Part shown: positions 45,148 through 56,800 of the stretch, one piece after another
Layout: the number at the start of each line of letters is the position of its first letter
How positions within the stretch are numbered: the first letter of the stretch is position 1
Source of the DNA: Metarhizium brunneum
Lineage: Eukaryota; Ascomycota; Sordariomycetes; Hypocreales; Clavicipitaceae
DNA: 64,000 nt
Direction: 5' to 3'
NCBI RefSeq assembly: GCF_013426205.1
Contig: NC_089422.1
Location: 6,475,001-6,539,000 of the forward strand
Translations under genes and position numbers: made by a program
Notes under the pieces: generated by a model
Seen by the model: only the letters and a program-made list of their open reading frames with translations
Database searches by the model: none
What the model was told of the DNA's origin: nothing

Positions 45148-46419
45148 TTAGTTCGGAAGCCCCCTGAGGCCCAGCCTGTCCAAGAAGGGTCCATCATGAA
45201 CTGCTACCAAATAGGCCGCGTCTGCGCCTTCATTGACATGTTGCACCTTTGACCACGCCGGTACAGCGAATGTGTCTCCTGTCTCCCAGTACAACTTCTC
45301 CGCCGCACCTGCAGATGACCCTATCACGGAGTAGCCCTTCCCTTCATAGCAGTGGTAGATAAAGGAGGTAGTATCTTGCATAATCTCTGTCGTCACGCCG
45401 GCGTTGACACGTTCTGCCTGAACGCCAAGTGTAGTAGACAGCGCGTTGCCGTCAGTAGTTTTGTAATGGTACGTGACATGGGGTCCTGGCATAGCGTCCA
45501 ATGCCCGTTGGGTCGTTTCCCAAGGATGGCGCCACTCACAAAAGCTACCGAGCCTGGAGACGTTGGCAATTAGCATCTTGGCAGCTTTTTGGTCCAAATG
45601 TGAGGCCAAAATTACAACCTCGCACAAATTCATGAGCCTCGATTTGTGAATCAATAGGGCAACTTACGTGCTGGGATATCGACTCGCGGCGTAGTTTTCT
45701 GCAAAGTGCACACGAGCATATGTGAAAAGGGGCAGATTCAACGCGTCTAGCCATATCACTGGATTCTTGCTTTCATTCCCATGATCATGCCAGTGCCAGG
45801 AGGGCGTCATGACGACATCGCCCCTAATCAAGGGCATTTTCTTGCCTTCAACGGCTGTGAAGCCTTCACCAGAGATGATGAAGCGGCACGCGTACGCCGT
45901 GTGCCGATGGGCAGGCGCCGTTTCGCCGGGATTGACGAGCTGGAGGCCAGCGTAGATTGTGTCTGTTGTGTGAGGGGCATCTGCACATTGAAACTTTGTA
46001 AGCATACCGCCGGAAAAGGGGGTGGCCAAGTACATCATATCATAATTCGAAAATATAATGTGAATGGGACGAATAGCTGTGTCGTTGGACTTACTCATGC
46101 TGGGATTCACAAGCATCAAGACCCTCCTCTCCGCTTCCTCCTCCGGCACCAGTTTCCCTGCGGCTGACAGCAATGGCAATGTACTCTTGTATTTCCAGAT
46201 GTAGGGCTTCGCAACCGGATTAGGTGTGCGAGGGACCATGGCATCCATTCTGGACCAGAGAGGTTCCAGGTGCCTAGCTGGTAAGGCTTTGAGGTAGTCC
46301 GAAACTGAGGGTAGTACCGAGTCATCGCTTGCCGTATCTGTGGTGTCTACGGAATAGTCGATATAATCCTTGGGAGTGACAGGGCAAGGCTGCACGAGTG
46401 TCTGGACTGACGGCGTCAT
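45148..46419 (-). CDS. Gentisate 1,2-dioxygenase-like bicupin protein
   Basis: Exons 46095-46419, 45668-45980 and 45148-45553 give 347 residues. Both introns are 114 nt; the first is in frame and stop-free and would otherwise add 38 spurious residues. The first cupin carries the Fe-binding His pair (H133-R-H135) and the G-D-V-V-M-x-P ... WHWHDHG motif at about 162-176. A second cupin (GDTFAVPAWSKVQHVNEG) closes the C-terminus. Gentisate dioxygenases cleave gentisate to maleylpyruvate; close relatives cleave salicylate or 1-hydroxy-2-naphthoate, so the exact substrate is open. The start is the ATG at 46419, because the longer frame opens only with TTG. Confidence 0.88.
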
Positions 46420-48584
46420 GGCTGTAAACTCGGGATGTGTCGTGGCGTCAATACACTGCGGCTGTAATCTAGCACTGATTATGGCAGAAATCAAGTCCAA
46501 TGAATAAAGAGTGAGCGAGCGAGCCCTGATCTGATGGCATATTATATCTTGGTGGGACGGCCTTGTTCTCCGGTGCTGCCGTGCACGTCACATTCACAGC
46601 AGCATAGCTCGCCTATTGTTGACTTGCTGCTTACTGCTGTCTTCAGCATGTCTATGCCGACTCTGATTACCGCATGATTCGAAACAACCACGTACCCGAC
46701 TTGGCACCAAGGTAACTTCGTGTAACACCAATAAGCCCATCATGTTTGTAAACAGTTCCGGGAGTGGAGTCTCGATCGCAGACGGAGTGCTGGTGTGGTG
46801 ACGTCGCGCATCCGAGCGTGAGCGAGCACTATTCCGATCGGACCGTTATATCATTGGTCTAGAGGAGGAAGTCGGCGCACGGCAGTTAAACGTCGACTGC
46901 GATTTCCGAGGCCAGTAGGTCGGTTTCAGGATGTGTGCAAGTCATCATTTCGGTGGAAAGGTTGGTCGCACATCCTTTGACTTGATGGCTCTCTTGGTTC
47001 TGCTGAGGAGTGCCGCCGGCGATGGAACCCGTGACAGTGATGCCTGGTCTGGTCCGGTGAGGTAAGGAAGGATTGATGGTCTAGTACCTGCCGCTGAATG
47101 ATGAGCAGCTCCAGGCTGCCAGGCAGCACCCGGGGCTCAAATGTTACCAACATTGAACTCGAAAGCCAGCACTTTCATGTGAGGCTTTATGTGCTGCCTG
47201 ACTGGTCACTTCACCCATGAGTACGAACAGTGAGAGGACATCGGGATGGGGCCCCAATAATCCAGTCAAGTCCACCACGCACAGCGAAACAGCACGCCTG
47301 CAAATGGCATCGGTCCTACTTGACATGTAGGATTTTCCCAACCAACCGGTTTTCGTTTTCTTTTGCCTGCCCCCTCCATCAAGATCTCCCCTGAATCAAA
47401 GCTATTCAATTCGAGGTTTTTTCCTTTGTGCAGTATATGCTGACAATGTGAATCTGCCAAACTTTGCAGAATGACGTCTTCCCAGACAGACATGTGATTT
47501 CCCATTAGCCGTGCCCATGCTGCAGCGGACGAACTGAGCAGTATGGCTGAAAGTCTGAGTTGCGACTCTCAGGTCTCTGATCTGCCCAGAGCCTCTACAA
47601 CCTGCTGCAAAGTTCCGGGCTCACCTCGAAGAACCTCGATTGCTTTGAGCGACGCCACTAATGTGAAAAGAGCCGTCCCGGTTAAGGTGACCATATCGCT
47701 AACGAACAGAAAATTTTGGCCATACTGAATCGCTAACCACCCTTGCTGCATATTATCCTGCACATTCATGGCACTAGGGACGTAATATTCTTGGAGTGTG
47801 TGCTGGATAGGGATCTAAGAACCGTTTCAAATGATGGATAAATGAAAGACGAGTCTACGCAGAGAGCAGGTCATCAAGGACCCGAGGCATGAGTTCAAAC
47901 TGGGTTCGGGCTTGCGGGGTAGTATTTGGGTTGAGGTATTGATTGTTCATAGATTGCCCAGTGCGTCACAACCCGGTCGAAAATCACAGGGCGAGCAGTA
48001 GAAATGAGCGGCAACATTAGGGGGGGGGTTACAGAAACAAAGGGCAGTGAAGGCCCTCTTGTTGTAATCCTAGCCATGAAGTTGGCGATTTGACACTACA
48101 GGGTATGAACATGTCAAGTACTGCATAACACCTGTCCCAGGCGCCGCAGACTCAAAGAATGATGCTGTGACAAGAATATTGAACATGGAAAGAACATGGA
48201 GGCACCAAGAGCCAGGTGCCCAAAAATCAAGCCATTTCGCGCTCGAGAATTCACTGCGTTGGCCATTCATATTTTTTGGCTTGTTGCTCTCTTGAACAGC
48301 ACAGGTCATTTGACCACCCATTACTTTAAACTCTTTGTGTTCAAAGGTGACGGCTCTCTCTTTTTTCTTGGGAGAGGGGGGCATAAAAAGGCGCCTTTCT
48401 ACTGTGCTGTGCCTACGATTGACGTCTTTCATCTCCTGCAGTGTTAAATCGACGACTCCTCTGCCTCTGGCCGCCAACCGTATTTTCTCGACAAGACTTC
48501 ACTTCTCAGGCTATAGCACAAAACAACAAGTTCCTTGACCAGAGTATGTAGACCTTTTCAGAAACCCTCGGCGGAACATGGGTC
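46420..48584. other. Long intergenic stretch, divergent promoters
   Basis: Lies between the divergent dioxygenase (minus) and PARG (plus) genes. A minus-strand frame (47569-47769) has a short LKAIEVLRGEPGTL segment that faintly resembles alpha-oxoamine-synthase-type enzymes, but no gene can be built. A run of nine G is at about 48020-48028. Confidence 0.45.
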
Positions 48585-49532
48585 ATGACTAATAAGGACA
48601 AGGCTAGATACCACAGGAAATTCACCGACATGGAGGCAAGAAACCGCGAGGCCAGGAACCGCCGCAGGCGTGCACTAAGATGGACGGCTAGAGAGACGGA
48701 TGCTGCCACGAGGGACCTCCAGTTGATCTTGGGAAGAGGGACCGATCTTGGCTCGTCGCAAAAATATGGCCATGATATATTTGGTCGATATCGCCTTGAT
48801 CCTCCCGCCTTCCGCCGCCACGGCACCAGAATCCGGGTCTACAACATGGACACGCTCGACGCCGCCGCCGAACTGCGGAGGCAGGCTATGGCAGATCCGC
48901 GGTGGCGGCGAACCCGCCGACCCGCCGTCCTCAACTTTGCCAATGCCGACCAGCCCGGCGGAGGTTGGTGGAACGGCGCGGTAGCCCAGGAGGAGGCCAT
49001 GTGCTACCGCTCGACGCTAGCGTATAGCCTCCATCGACGGGACTACCCGTTGGACTCCCTCGAAGGGATATACTCTTCGTGCGTCGCCGTCCTGCGCGAC
49101 AGCATGAGCTCTGGCCACGCGTGGATCACCAACAGAAGGTTGCTGAGCCCCGACACGGTTCGGGAATTACTACCCTGGTATAGCGCCCTGACCGTTGCAG
49201 CAATCTACAAGCCCCGAACGCGATACGAGACGATAGGCTGGTTGCGGCGACAGACCAAAGTCTTTGCCTATAACGCGGACCGGCAACTGGCCAAGGACAA
49301 GATGAGGCTCGCATTGCATATGGCGGCCATGTATGGCCACGACATGCTTGTCCTTGGTGCCTTTGGCTGCGGCGTCTACGAGAACCCTCCCTGGGATGTT
49401 GCTCAATGTTGGCTCGAGGTGCTGAGGGAATATGGGCCCCGCTGGCGATGTGTATGGTTTGCTGTCTATGACCCGCAGGGGCAGGGCAACTTCAGGATAT
49501 TTAAAGACGTGTTGGACGGGAGAACAGTTTAA
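48585..49532 (+). CDS. Microbial-type poly(ADP-ribose) glycohydrolase (PARG, DUF2263/TIGR02452-like)
   Basis: A single-exon protein of 315 residues. The PARG signature is complete: N117-F-A-N, G125-G-G and Q135-E136-E137, where the second or third residue of QEE is the catalytic Glu that hydrolyses ribose-ribose bonds in poly(ADP-ribose). The later VLGAFGCGVYENPP motif, which lines the macrodomain pocket, is also present. The first roughly 35 residues are strongly basic (Arg-rich) and may target the nucleus. It probably reverses PARP-mediated modification during DNA damage responses. The ATG at 48585 is the first in frame; an ATG nine bases upstream is out of frame. Confidence 0.92.
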   Translation: MTNKDKARYHRKFTDMEARNREARNRRRRALRWTARETDAATRDLQLILGRGTDLGSSQKYGHDIFGRYRLDPPAFRRHGTRIRVYNMDTLDAAAELRRQAMADPRWRRTRRPAVLNFANADQPGGGWWNGAVAQEEAMCYRSTLAYSLHRRDYPLDSLEGIYSSCVAVLRDSMSSGHAWITNRRLLSPDTVRELLPWYSALTVAAIYKPRTRYETIGWLRRQTKVFAYNADRQLAKDKMRLALHMAAMYGHDMLVLGAFGCGVYENPPWDVAQCWLEVLREYGPRWRCVWFAVYDPQGQGNFRIFKDVLDGRTV

Positions 49533-50478
49533 GATGGGGTGGGCCGAGAAGGAGTTGGTACTATCTGCAAGCATCGCATGTCAATTAGTACGATAGTTAC
49601 CGGATACAAGACACGATTGGGCTGCATCGAGGCGCACTTTCGAACAAGGCGTCCAGAATTCGGTGACTCGGGAATGTAGACCCCAGGTGCCTTGTCTCAA
49701 CGTGCACCATGGCATCAAACACGACAAGCGGGGTTTCATCAGTCATGGCTGTCTGTCTGCCCATTCGAGGCCCATGCAGCCAGTCGCCGGCAGCTTCAAG
49801 TGCCTTGCCATCCCAAACCAAGATTGTCAGAAGCCCCTTTGCGCCCCCGTCTGGTCGGGCTCCTTGTGGCTAGTATGGCCAGGCTGTTGCTGGGCCCGTG
49901 GACACCGACGTAATAGCCAGTGGGTTGAGGCACTGAGGTGATGTCATTGTGTCCGTGGTTGCTGTGATTGAAATGAACGGTCAATCCGTCGCCGTCTCCA
50001 GGAAAATGCGCCGCAATTTGATCGCGGCACCTGTCATGTGGTGGTTAGAGAATGAATGTCTTTTAGAAGTTGAGTGGAAACTACTAGGTTAAGTACTTAG
50101 GTAGTTACATATGTACCGAGTCAATCCGAAGCCTCCGGCGACACCAACCTCAACTGTTTGAAATCCAGCGACAAACGGGTTTCAACGACCATCAACGCCC
50201 AGATATGCACGGGCCAACAAGCAGGTTCCGAGTACTTGGAATGCTGGCCCCAAACAAAACGCCATGTCGCCACCCCCCACTTCCGCCACAATAATCCGCG
50301 TCCGCTTTGCCATCGTCAGCAATCATCACCATCGCCATCGCCATCGTCACCAGAACAAGTTTCCTTGGAGACCTCGTCCATGGGCAGCATGTCGTGAGTG
50401 AGAATGGCGCGCAACATGTGCCCCTCGAGACATTCGCAACGTGCCCTGCCCGCCCCGCCAGCGCCCTCTTGAACGAAC
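49533..50478. other. Intergenic between PARG and receptor genes
   Basis: No supported gene. A (CATCGC)-like repeat (CACCATCGCCATCGCCATCGTCACC) at about 50328-50352 lies in the leader of the receptor gene. Confidence 0.5.
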
Positions 50479-51804
50479 ATGTCCAGCAACATCGTTGCAG
50501 AGTCGTGGACCTGGTACGCCCTGGTCTGGTTCGTCGTCGTCTGTCGAATGTAGGTTTGCGCCGCTGTCGACCCTTGAATCGGCTCATTTAAAAAAAATCC
50601 CACGCATCTCATCTCACCTGCTGCGTCTAGCATCTCGCAAATCCTTCTTCGAGGATCGATTAAAAAGCTGAGACCCGACGATGGACTGATTCTCTTCGCC
50701 ATGGTGCGTAACCCCCAACAGGCGGCCATCACAGTCGCATGGCGGAGCTGGGCCTAACCTCTCTCCAGATGACCTACACGGTGTTGATTGTGAGCATAAA
50801 CATTGTGTCCGACACGGCCAGCAATCTCATCGACCCAGAAGACCATGTTGTACTCACGCCCGAGAGCCTCAGGGAGCGGCGGTTTGGGTCCAAGATGGTC
50901 TTGATTGTCGAGCAGATGCAAATCAGCACTGTCTGGATAGTCAAGACGTGCCTGTTAATCATGTACTACCGCCTGACGTGAGTTCACTCCATATCTCACC
51001 ATATTTCACAAACGCATAAGAATATGCCTTGTTGACCCGCCTTCAGACTGGGCCTCGCGCAAAACACCGCAGTCAAACTAGTCGCCGTCTACATTGCCAT
51101 CGGCTGGATAGTCATGGAGGTATTGTACTTTGGAGTGTGGTGTAGACCCTTCTCCGGGTATTGGGAAGTCCCTCCGTCCAACCGTGAGTGTTTTTTTACC
51201 CTCCCTACCTGGTTGGCGTGTGCGCTCAGCAATATTAACCGATGCGACTCAACCAGCTCAATGTGCAACAGCCCTGCATCACTTGATCACGAATGCCGTC
51301 TTCAATATCTCTTCTGATCTCATGATTATCCTCATCCCGATACCGCTACTCCTGAGAACCCATTGGCCCCTCAAGAAGAAGCTCATTCTCTGTGTTGTGT
51401 TTGGCTTGGGAGGCTTTACGGTGAGTTGCACGAGCGATAGTCTTTGCAAAGCGCCCCAGACCCTCTTTGTGCGCACTGCGTAGCTAACCTGGACCTAGAT
51501 TCTATCCGCCGTTCTCAACAAATACTACAGCTTCACACAACCATATGGATCGCAATGGACATTCTGGTACATTCGGGAATCGTCCACCGCAATCATCGTC
51601 GCCAACCTGCCTCTCACGTGGACGCTCATTCGCAGAGTCTTTAGCGTCGGCTCGTTTAGGGGCGGTAGTGGTCGAAGATCAAGCGCAGCAATGCGATCGA
51701 CACAAACGGAGAATGAGCGCAAGCATGCGGCATATAATCCTCATTCCGCCGTGAGAGAGCCCAGCAGCAGCAATCAAAGTCAAGAAGTGGATGGTACATT
51801 ATAA
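50479..51804 (+). CDS. Seven-TM PTH11/SAT4-type receptor-like protein
   Basis: Six exons (50479-50549, 50631-50703, 50769-50977, 51047-51183, 51257-51420, 51499-51804) give 319 residues; every junction restores family sequence. The first exon encodes the TM1 segment WTWYALVWFVVVCRI. The conserved SAT4 (rhodopsin-like DUF3425-type) features are the KLRPDDGLILFAM loop into TM2, VWIVKTCLLIMYYRL, the WCRPFSGYW extracellular Cys motif and the PQCATA...NISSDLMIILIPIPLL stretch. The C-terminal tail is polar. Relatives of this type (PTH11 in Magnaporthe) act in surface sensing. The ligand is unknown. An upstream in-frame TGA confirms the ATG at 50479. Confidence 0.88.
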
Positions 51805-52506
51805 CATAATATTTTAGTGCTTCTAGTAAAGCTTACCATATATATTCTTAATGAATGTAGTATTTTCATTCAGAGCTATTGGTACTGTTGTTGGCTGCTG
51901 CTGCGTGAGATGTATCTGCGGGTATGCAGCTTCAATGTTGGATCACTGTCAGCTAGCAGTTGCCGTAAGTAATAGCTGCTTCCTTCACCAAACGCAAAAC
52001 GACTTTACGGAATTACATTGAATCATACTGCATCACGGTACCATCCACGGGGCCGCCACAGCCAAGAGGGATTTGGGCTTCACCCTGTTAGCATGAGAGT
52101 CCTAGCTGGCCATGCCAAGTCGAACAGGGCCAGAATTACAGGTACCCGGTTCTATGGCTTGCCGTTCCGCTTGGTCCAGGACGCCCAACAGCCCGTAGGA
52201 ATTCTCAGGAGCATTTTCCAAGTTTGCAGTTGTAATTCAGCCCGCGAATCATTGGTAAATGCTGGAAGAAAAGACGAGTCATGGCAGAGTGGTCTCATGA
52301 TATGCCGATTGAGTTATATGAAATGCTACAAAGATATATATGCCAGACTGCCGTAGCCATTAATTAATTATTCAACACCACTTACATCCACCCACTATTG
52401 GGCGGCAACAAAGCCAGCGCTTGCATGAGCGCTCAAAGGGAATGAAGATTGTTTCCTGCATTCATCCAGTCGTGCTAACCTTGCCAACCAGCCAGATCAA
52501 GAACAT
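51805..52506. other. Convergent gap, no supported gene
   Basis: Between the receptor's stop and the stop of the minus-strand secreted protein. Nothing coding recognised. Confidence 0.5.
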
Positions 52507-54014
52507 CTATTGCGACAAGTAATCGATTCGATTGCTTACCCCATTATGGTTTTGGGTCTTGGCTCCAGGGAGGCGGTGGATCAGGACTTTCCATCTCCGC
52601 AATCTGGTGCATCTGTCCCCTTGATTGTTGGGCGACAACGTTCCAGGAGGTGGTGAAGGACTTTCGGCCGCCATTTCCTGCAGTTGCGGCAATTTTGACT
52701 GTTCCCATGTCGCCGCCGTACTGACGGGGCTTCCAATTGTCGATACGGTGTATGAGTCGTGCGGCCCTCGACTGTAATAGCTATCGTGCGGGTGACTGTA
52801 TGGCACCTGGCTAGAATAAGCAGGAGCAGGAGAGGCTGCTTCACTCATCTGGTTCTGAGCGGCGGCGGGCGTTTCTGCTGGCTTGTTTTGTTGTTGACGC
52901 CGAAAGTACAGCCACATGCCTACCGCCATCAGAATGACAACGGAGCCGCCAATCACGATGCCTGCAATAGCTCCTGCAGACAGGCGAGAGGAAGAATCGC
53001 CCGCAACTTCCCCGGATGAGGTTGCGGAAGAGTTTGGCGATGAGGACATTGTTGGAATTACTCCTGTCGCAGTGCCCGTTGGGGTAGAAGCCTTGAATCC
53101 ATATGGTTCCAAGTTCTTATATGCCTCGCAATCTTTCTTGGGTACAGCCTCTGGGCAGGAGTCTGCATAGCACACCGAATTCAGTTGCCCATTATCGTCT
53201 GGCGGCGAACATTTATTGTTGTATTTCGTATTCAGAGTTGCAGCTAATTGCTGAGCATCGGAGTCCGAAAAGTTATAGTATTTGCTGGCTAGCATGAGTT
53301 GGTCGATGAAATATGCCACTTCTGTCGAATTTAAATTCATAAATTTATGAACATAGGCAGGCGTGAATGGGGCATATTCCTTTGCCACAAACACGCTAGC
53401 ATTACTGCACTGGTAGACTTTTCCAAAGGTAACATACCAATGGGAGAACAAGATTCTAGTTTATCAAGCATTTGGTGAGTGGCCATTTAATCGCGATATT
53501 GTTTCCAGATGGCTAACGTGGAGACGTACTCTTGATTTGAGTCCGGCTCAATTTTAGCAAAGACCGTAGAGCCGTTTAAAAAGGCAAGGAGGGGGTCGAG
53601 ACCACCTCCGTCTAACCAGTTGATCGGTACTGGTTGGTCACGAAAGTTTGTAGTCGCCTCTACCACATTGTTAGCTCTCCAATATATGAGACGTTTGGCT
53701 TGGAATATGCCGAGCTGTTCCATACTTGATCCGTCAAATAAAGGACGGAGAAACACATCGTAACCGTTGAACTTCCCCTTGTTGAAAATTCCGGTACTAT
53801 TTGGATTTGGATCTGGCAGGGTATCTCCGCCAGCGTAAGCGTACGCAATAATACCCTGCATCAAACGAAGCTGTGTCGCGACATTACTTTCCCCAAAGAC
53901 CTTTTCGGCATAGTAGTCGCAAATGGTTTGATTGTCTCGTCGGGAAGCGGCGACTACTCTTCCGATGTATACGGCGTATAAGACAAGTGAAAGCTTAATG
54001 CACTTCGACAGCAT
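52507..54014 (-). CDS. Secreted or single-pass type I membrane protein of unknown function
   Basis: Exons 53518-54014 and 52507-53455 join over a 62-nt intron (donor GTTAGC, weak; acceptor TAG), which reads YVST|ILFSHWYVTFG in frame and gives 481 residues. A signal peptide (residues 1-23) is followed by an ectodomain of about 300 residues with many N-glycosylation sequons and paired Cys (KCSPPDD ... VCYADSC ... DCEAY), then a Ser/Thr-rich stalk, a glycine-rich TM helix at about 326-350 and a cytosolic tail rich in Ser, Pro and Tyr. The layout resembles fungal surface sensors or adhesins, but I do not recognise the ectodomain. Function unknown. Confidence 0.75.
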
Positions 54015-56800
54015 TTCGAGGGAGTCCTTGGGATTTCACATGCGAATTGCTGAAGGGGAAGAAGCAAGTGAAGAGGGACAGCAGAAATTGGAAGGGAAGA
54101 GGGGGGAAGGCGGCTCATCAGGGAATCTCTCGTGGTACGAGACATATGAAAAGCGAAAACAATGGCTTGGCACAGAGAGCGCTCGCCGAACCAACGAACT
54201 CGGGCAGTCAATCAGACCGCATGCAAGCCTCACAGCTTGTCAACAGCCTTGTACGACGTTCAACTCGGGCAACCTGCGGTCCTGGTCCGCGGGGGACACG
54301 CCCAATGATATGATTTACACTCGCAGCCACAATCGTATTCATGAACCATTGACGGATCTGCGCACCGTGGGTGGTGCTTTCGTTGGTCCAAGTGCTTATG
54401 CACAGCAGTCGGCAGTGTTCAGACTGGCCTGGTTGCTGGTGTTGTCTTTCCATGAAATCCAGGGATTTGGGCATCAGTGAGTTGTGGGCCGGCGAGATGT
54501 ACTTGCAACCAGGAGAAGTATTTGTATTGTGATACGTACTCCGTATAGCTATCGTGTTCCTGAGGGCCTCTCTCTTCTTCTCTTCTTCCTCTTGAGAAAG
54601 GTGAAAGGGGGTGGCGCCGGCTCGTCGCCTGCAAAGACCCGACACCTTCGTCCAATTTGCAAACACTGACAGGGCCAATAGTTGCGTCAACAACATCGGG
54701 ATTCTGTGCCAAAAACGAGACTCACTGCAAAGTTCTGGGACATCTTTGTAAGTGCCTTGGAAAGAATGGATGGGTTTTCACCCCACTGTCATGCCTGACG
54801 CAGGTCTGACGAGGCTTAGGACGGGGCCTCTCGTTGGCAACGCCATTTTTTGGCCGTTGCAAGATTCTCAATTTGCTTCGCAAGTGTGTTGTGTTACAAG
54901 AGCTTTTGCAGAATTGGGCCTCATCCCCCCGCCACGCTGTAGCATGGTTGAGAACGGCCAAGCTCGCAGACGTGATTGCCCGAGAGAGGACCAGGGCAAC
55001 TTTGAAGGTTCCTGACCGATGGCGATTTCCTTTAAACCAAAAAACGTCGATGCAGCTTTGGCGTAGCTCTTGCCTCTGGTAGCCCAGCACAAACCACTCA
55101 GAGAGCCTATAGTCTCTAATCATTGCATCCAAATAGAATGCTGCAGCTTTCCTGAAGGCTCCAGTCAAAATCATCGTCCATTGTTCGGTTAGAACAGCAC
55201 TTTAATTTGACAGTAAAGTGGAGGTCAGAAAGTTGTTGCGTTGGTTGGCCCTCTTTGGCTTCGACTGAGTGATCTGGCTATTTTCGCATTCTTAGAGAGC
55301 CCAATCACACTGGCCTTGCGGATAGTCGATGCCAAGGGGTGCCCAATGTGCGTGCTTTGGTCAACGTCATGGCCCAGTCCTTTCTGCTCGAAAAGTCAAC
55401 AAGATCAGCCAACATGAGAGACCTAGGTGGCCATGGGATGGCAATACAAACAAATCACCCCTTCTCCAAAGTTGTACGAAGTCATAGTGCCGAACCAGGC
55501 TCTGAAAAATTAGACGGAAAGTTGTGTGCCAATATATGGTCTTGGCACCCTTCGTCACACAAACCGTTTCGTCTTCCACTCGTGGACCATAGAACTGTAT
55601 CAAGCATGATGGCTACCCAATTTGTGAGTCCTATAGTGCGTCTATCATCAGCCAACTTTGAGATTACACCTCAGCCGACTTCATTGTCGCACGATACATA
55701 GCTGTGACCTATTACTTCAACGGCCTTTGTGCGCGTGGATTTTGCGAGCCTCATTCTCCGGGATGAGGGGTGGCCCTTCCAGGAAATGAGCCTTCGAAGC
55801 TGCATACATAGAATCGAGGACATGTCAAAACAAGCGTCGGTAGAAGCTAGCTCATAGCTAAAAATATCTTCCGATGGAGGCATGGCTCGTTTTGTATCAC
55901 GCGGTGAAGTGTCTTGTTCTGCCGGATGGTTTCCGGTGCAGTGCAAGGGCTTGTTCGCAAGGCAACTGGTCGTCCAAACCCCCCAACCTCAGTCCATCAT
56001 TGATCCCACTTAGTAAGGATAAGTCTGCTTTGTCAACCAGCACGCCAGGTTATTCTCCAAAACATCGTTACATACACGACGTCCGTAAGCTGCCTGTAAT
56101 TAAATTGTTGTTTGAGCGCCTTCCTGGACTGGATTCCGCACTGTTGACACAACTTGCTTGCATGAAACGTCGCACAAAGTATTGTTCTGTGCAAGTACTT
56201 CTTCCTGTGCGCCATTCTCCGTCTTAAAAATATGACAGGTGAGATACTCAAGGTACATAATAGTACTTTAATTTTGCTGATTATCAGGTGGTTAAAAAGA
56301 TATCTTTTAGTCTTACTAAATATAGGCGACAAACCAGCAGCCCCACATAACAGTGCGAGCGCTTTTGATGAACCCGTCGTAGTCACCAGGATACAAACCA
56401 ACATTGAAGCTCAGGAAAACGTGATCTAGGCCACATAGCATATCCAAGGCGCTTCTCTATTCCGACCAAGCCGATTTCCCCCCTGGTTATGCCCAAGTAA
56501 AATTGGGATCCACATTAGCCCCAAGATTGGATCTAGAGTGCCACACGACTTGCACTTCAGACTTGCGAATAGCTTCATGGAGGACATTTTGGAAGCAATA
56601 CAATGCGATCAGGGTTGGCACACTCGAGAAGCAGAACGCTGAGGTCACAGAGGCTGCCTACCAGAGGAAAGAGGAGATGGCTGGCACTCAAGCTTCATGA
56701 GCTCAGTGACGAAAAGGAACGGCGAGGCGAATAATGACACGTAGTGCCATGACTGCTCGCATGTTTATGCTGGTCATCATATTCGCGCATAGCTGCCGCA
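54015..56800. other. Long intergenic stretch, no supported gene
   Basis: Several 150-180-codon frames on both strands overlap each other, have no motifs and sit in low-complexity or AT-rich sequence. I see no transposon ends. The part next to 54014 is the promoter of the secreted protein gene. Confidence 0.5.

Noticed and set aside
45554..46094. Two 114-nt introns of the dioxygenase gene as duplicated introns
   Set aside because: Equal length but no visible sequence similarity beyond the splice signals.
48018..48030. G9 run after TTA read as telomere-like repeat
   Set aside because: A single homopolymer with no tandem TTAGGG array.
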